A stretch of 64,000 bases of DNA, taken from Mitsuaria sp. PDC51 (GTDB taxonomy: Bacteria > Pseudomonadota > Gammaproteobacteria > Burkholderiales > Burkholderiaceae_C). Below the pieces are notes generated by a model. That model searched no databases. It worked only from the letters and a program-made list of their open reading frames with translations, and had not been told where the DNA came from. Position numbers and translations under genes: made by a program. Positions within the stretch are counted from its first letter, which is position 1; each line of letters begins with the position of its first letter. Below are positions 63,239 to 64,000 of the stretch, one piece after another. The stretch lies in the NCBI RefSeq assembly GCF_900113225.1, contig NZ_FOZE01000003.1, forward strand, positions 186,001 through 250,000, read 5' to 3'.

Positions 63239-64000
<762 letters not shown>

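Overview
The window is uniformly GC-rich, densely packed, proteobacterial chromosomal DNA. The gene content points to a betaproteobacterium of the order Burkholderiales: aerobic CoA-dependent anthranilate catabolism, a glucokinase fused to an RpiR regulator, a MalA-type TonB receptor, secreted GH18 chitinases, and the aat-bpt pair. The mix of maltodextrin and chitin use fits the Roseateles/Mitsuaria area; that placement is inference from content only. I saw no rRNA, tRNA, CRISPR array, transposase, integrase or prophage genes.

Layout. (1) 1-12944: an anthranilate (2-aminobenzoate) degradation cluster, all on +. It runs from the C-terminal end of 2-aminobenzoyl-CoA monooxygenase/reductase (cut by the window edge) through a 3-hydroxyacyl-CoA dehydrogenase-like SDR, MarR regulator, crotonase-family enzyme, acyl-CoA dehydrogenase, 2-aminobenzoate-CoA ligase, a five-gene Liv-type uptake transporter, a hotdog thioesterase and a RidA-family protein to glutaryl-CoA dehydrogenase. 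(2) 13137-17603: a two-gene unit of unknown function (small basic protein plus C-terminally anchored membrane protein), a class II aldolase family protein, an unknown membrane protein and a secreted S9 peptidase. (3) 17616-23749: a LysR regulator divergent from a 2-aminoethylphosphonate-type ABC transporter and a FAD amine oxidoreductase. (4) 23771-30225: a Glk-RpiR fusion, a second glucokinase and a large TonB-dependent receptor. (5) 30236-32921: an orphan HipB-like regulator inside a perfect 54-bp direct repeat, a GhrA-like dehydrogenase and a divergent LysR. (6) 33011-50010: a starch/maltodextrin block (exported neopullulanase, MalKEFG, GlgX, MalQ), interrupted at 35258-40573 by a compact four-gene operon (phosphoesterase lipoprotein, di-heme peroxidase/MauG-like lipoprotein, lipoprotein, Fe(II)/2OG prolyl-4-hydroxylase-like protein). 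(7) 50163-52460: a CPA2 antiporter, a VOC protein and a hypothetical gene behind a clear LexA box. (8) 52643-57335: two secreted modular GH18 chitinases. (9) 58065-64000: housekeeping and mixed genes (bpt, aat, ArsC-like, riboflavin synthase, two exported proteins, YciI-like, and the C-terminus of aconitase A).

How it works together. The starch genes form a coherent route: TonB receptor for outer-membrane uptake, periplasmic alpha-glucan hydrolysis, MalKEFG import, then GlgX/MalQ and glucokinases in the cytoplasm. A 15-bp palindrome of the type TGTAGT-N3-ACTACA, resembling the published HexR (RpiR family) site, occurs before the Glk-RpiR/Glk genes, between glk and the TonB receptor gene, and twice in the malK/glgX divergent region. 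I infer that the Glk-RpiR fusion coordinates these dispersed operons. The points most worth following up are that regulon, the scar around the orphan hipB-like gene, the phosphoesterase/di-heme/P4H operon, the LexA-boxed unknown gene, the unknown small-protein/membrane-protein pair, and the RidA and crotonase homologues of the anthranilate cluster, which lack the catalytic residues usual for their families.
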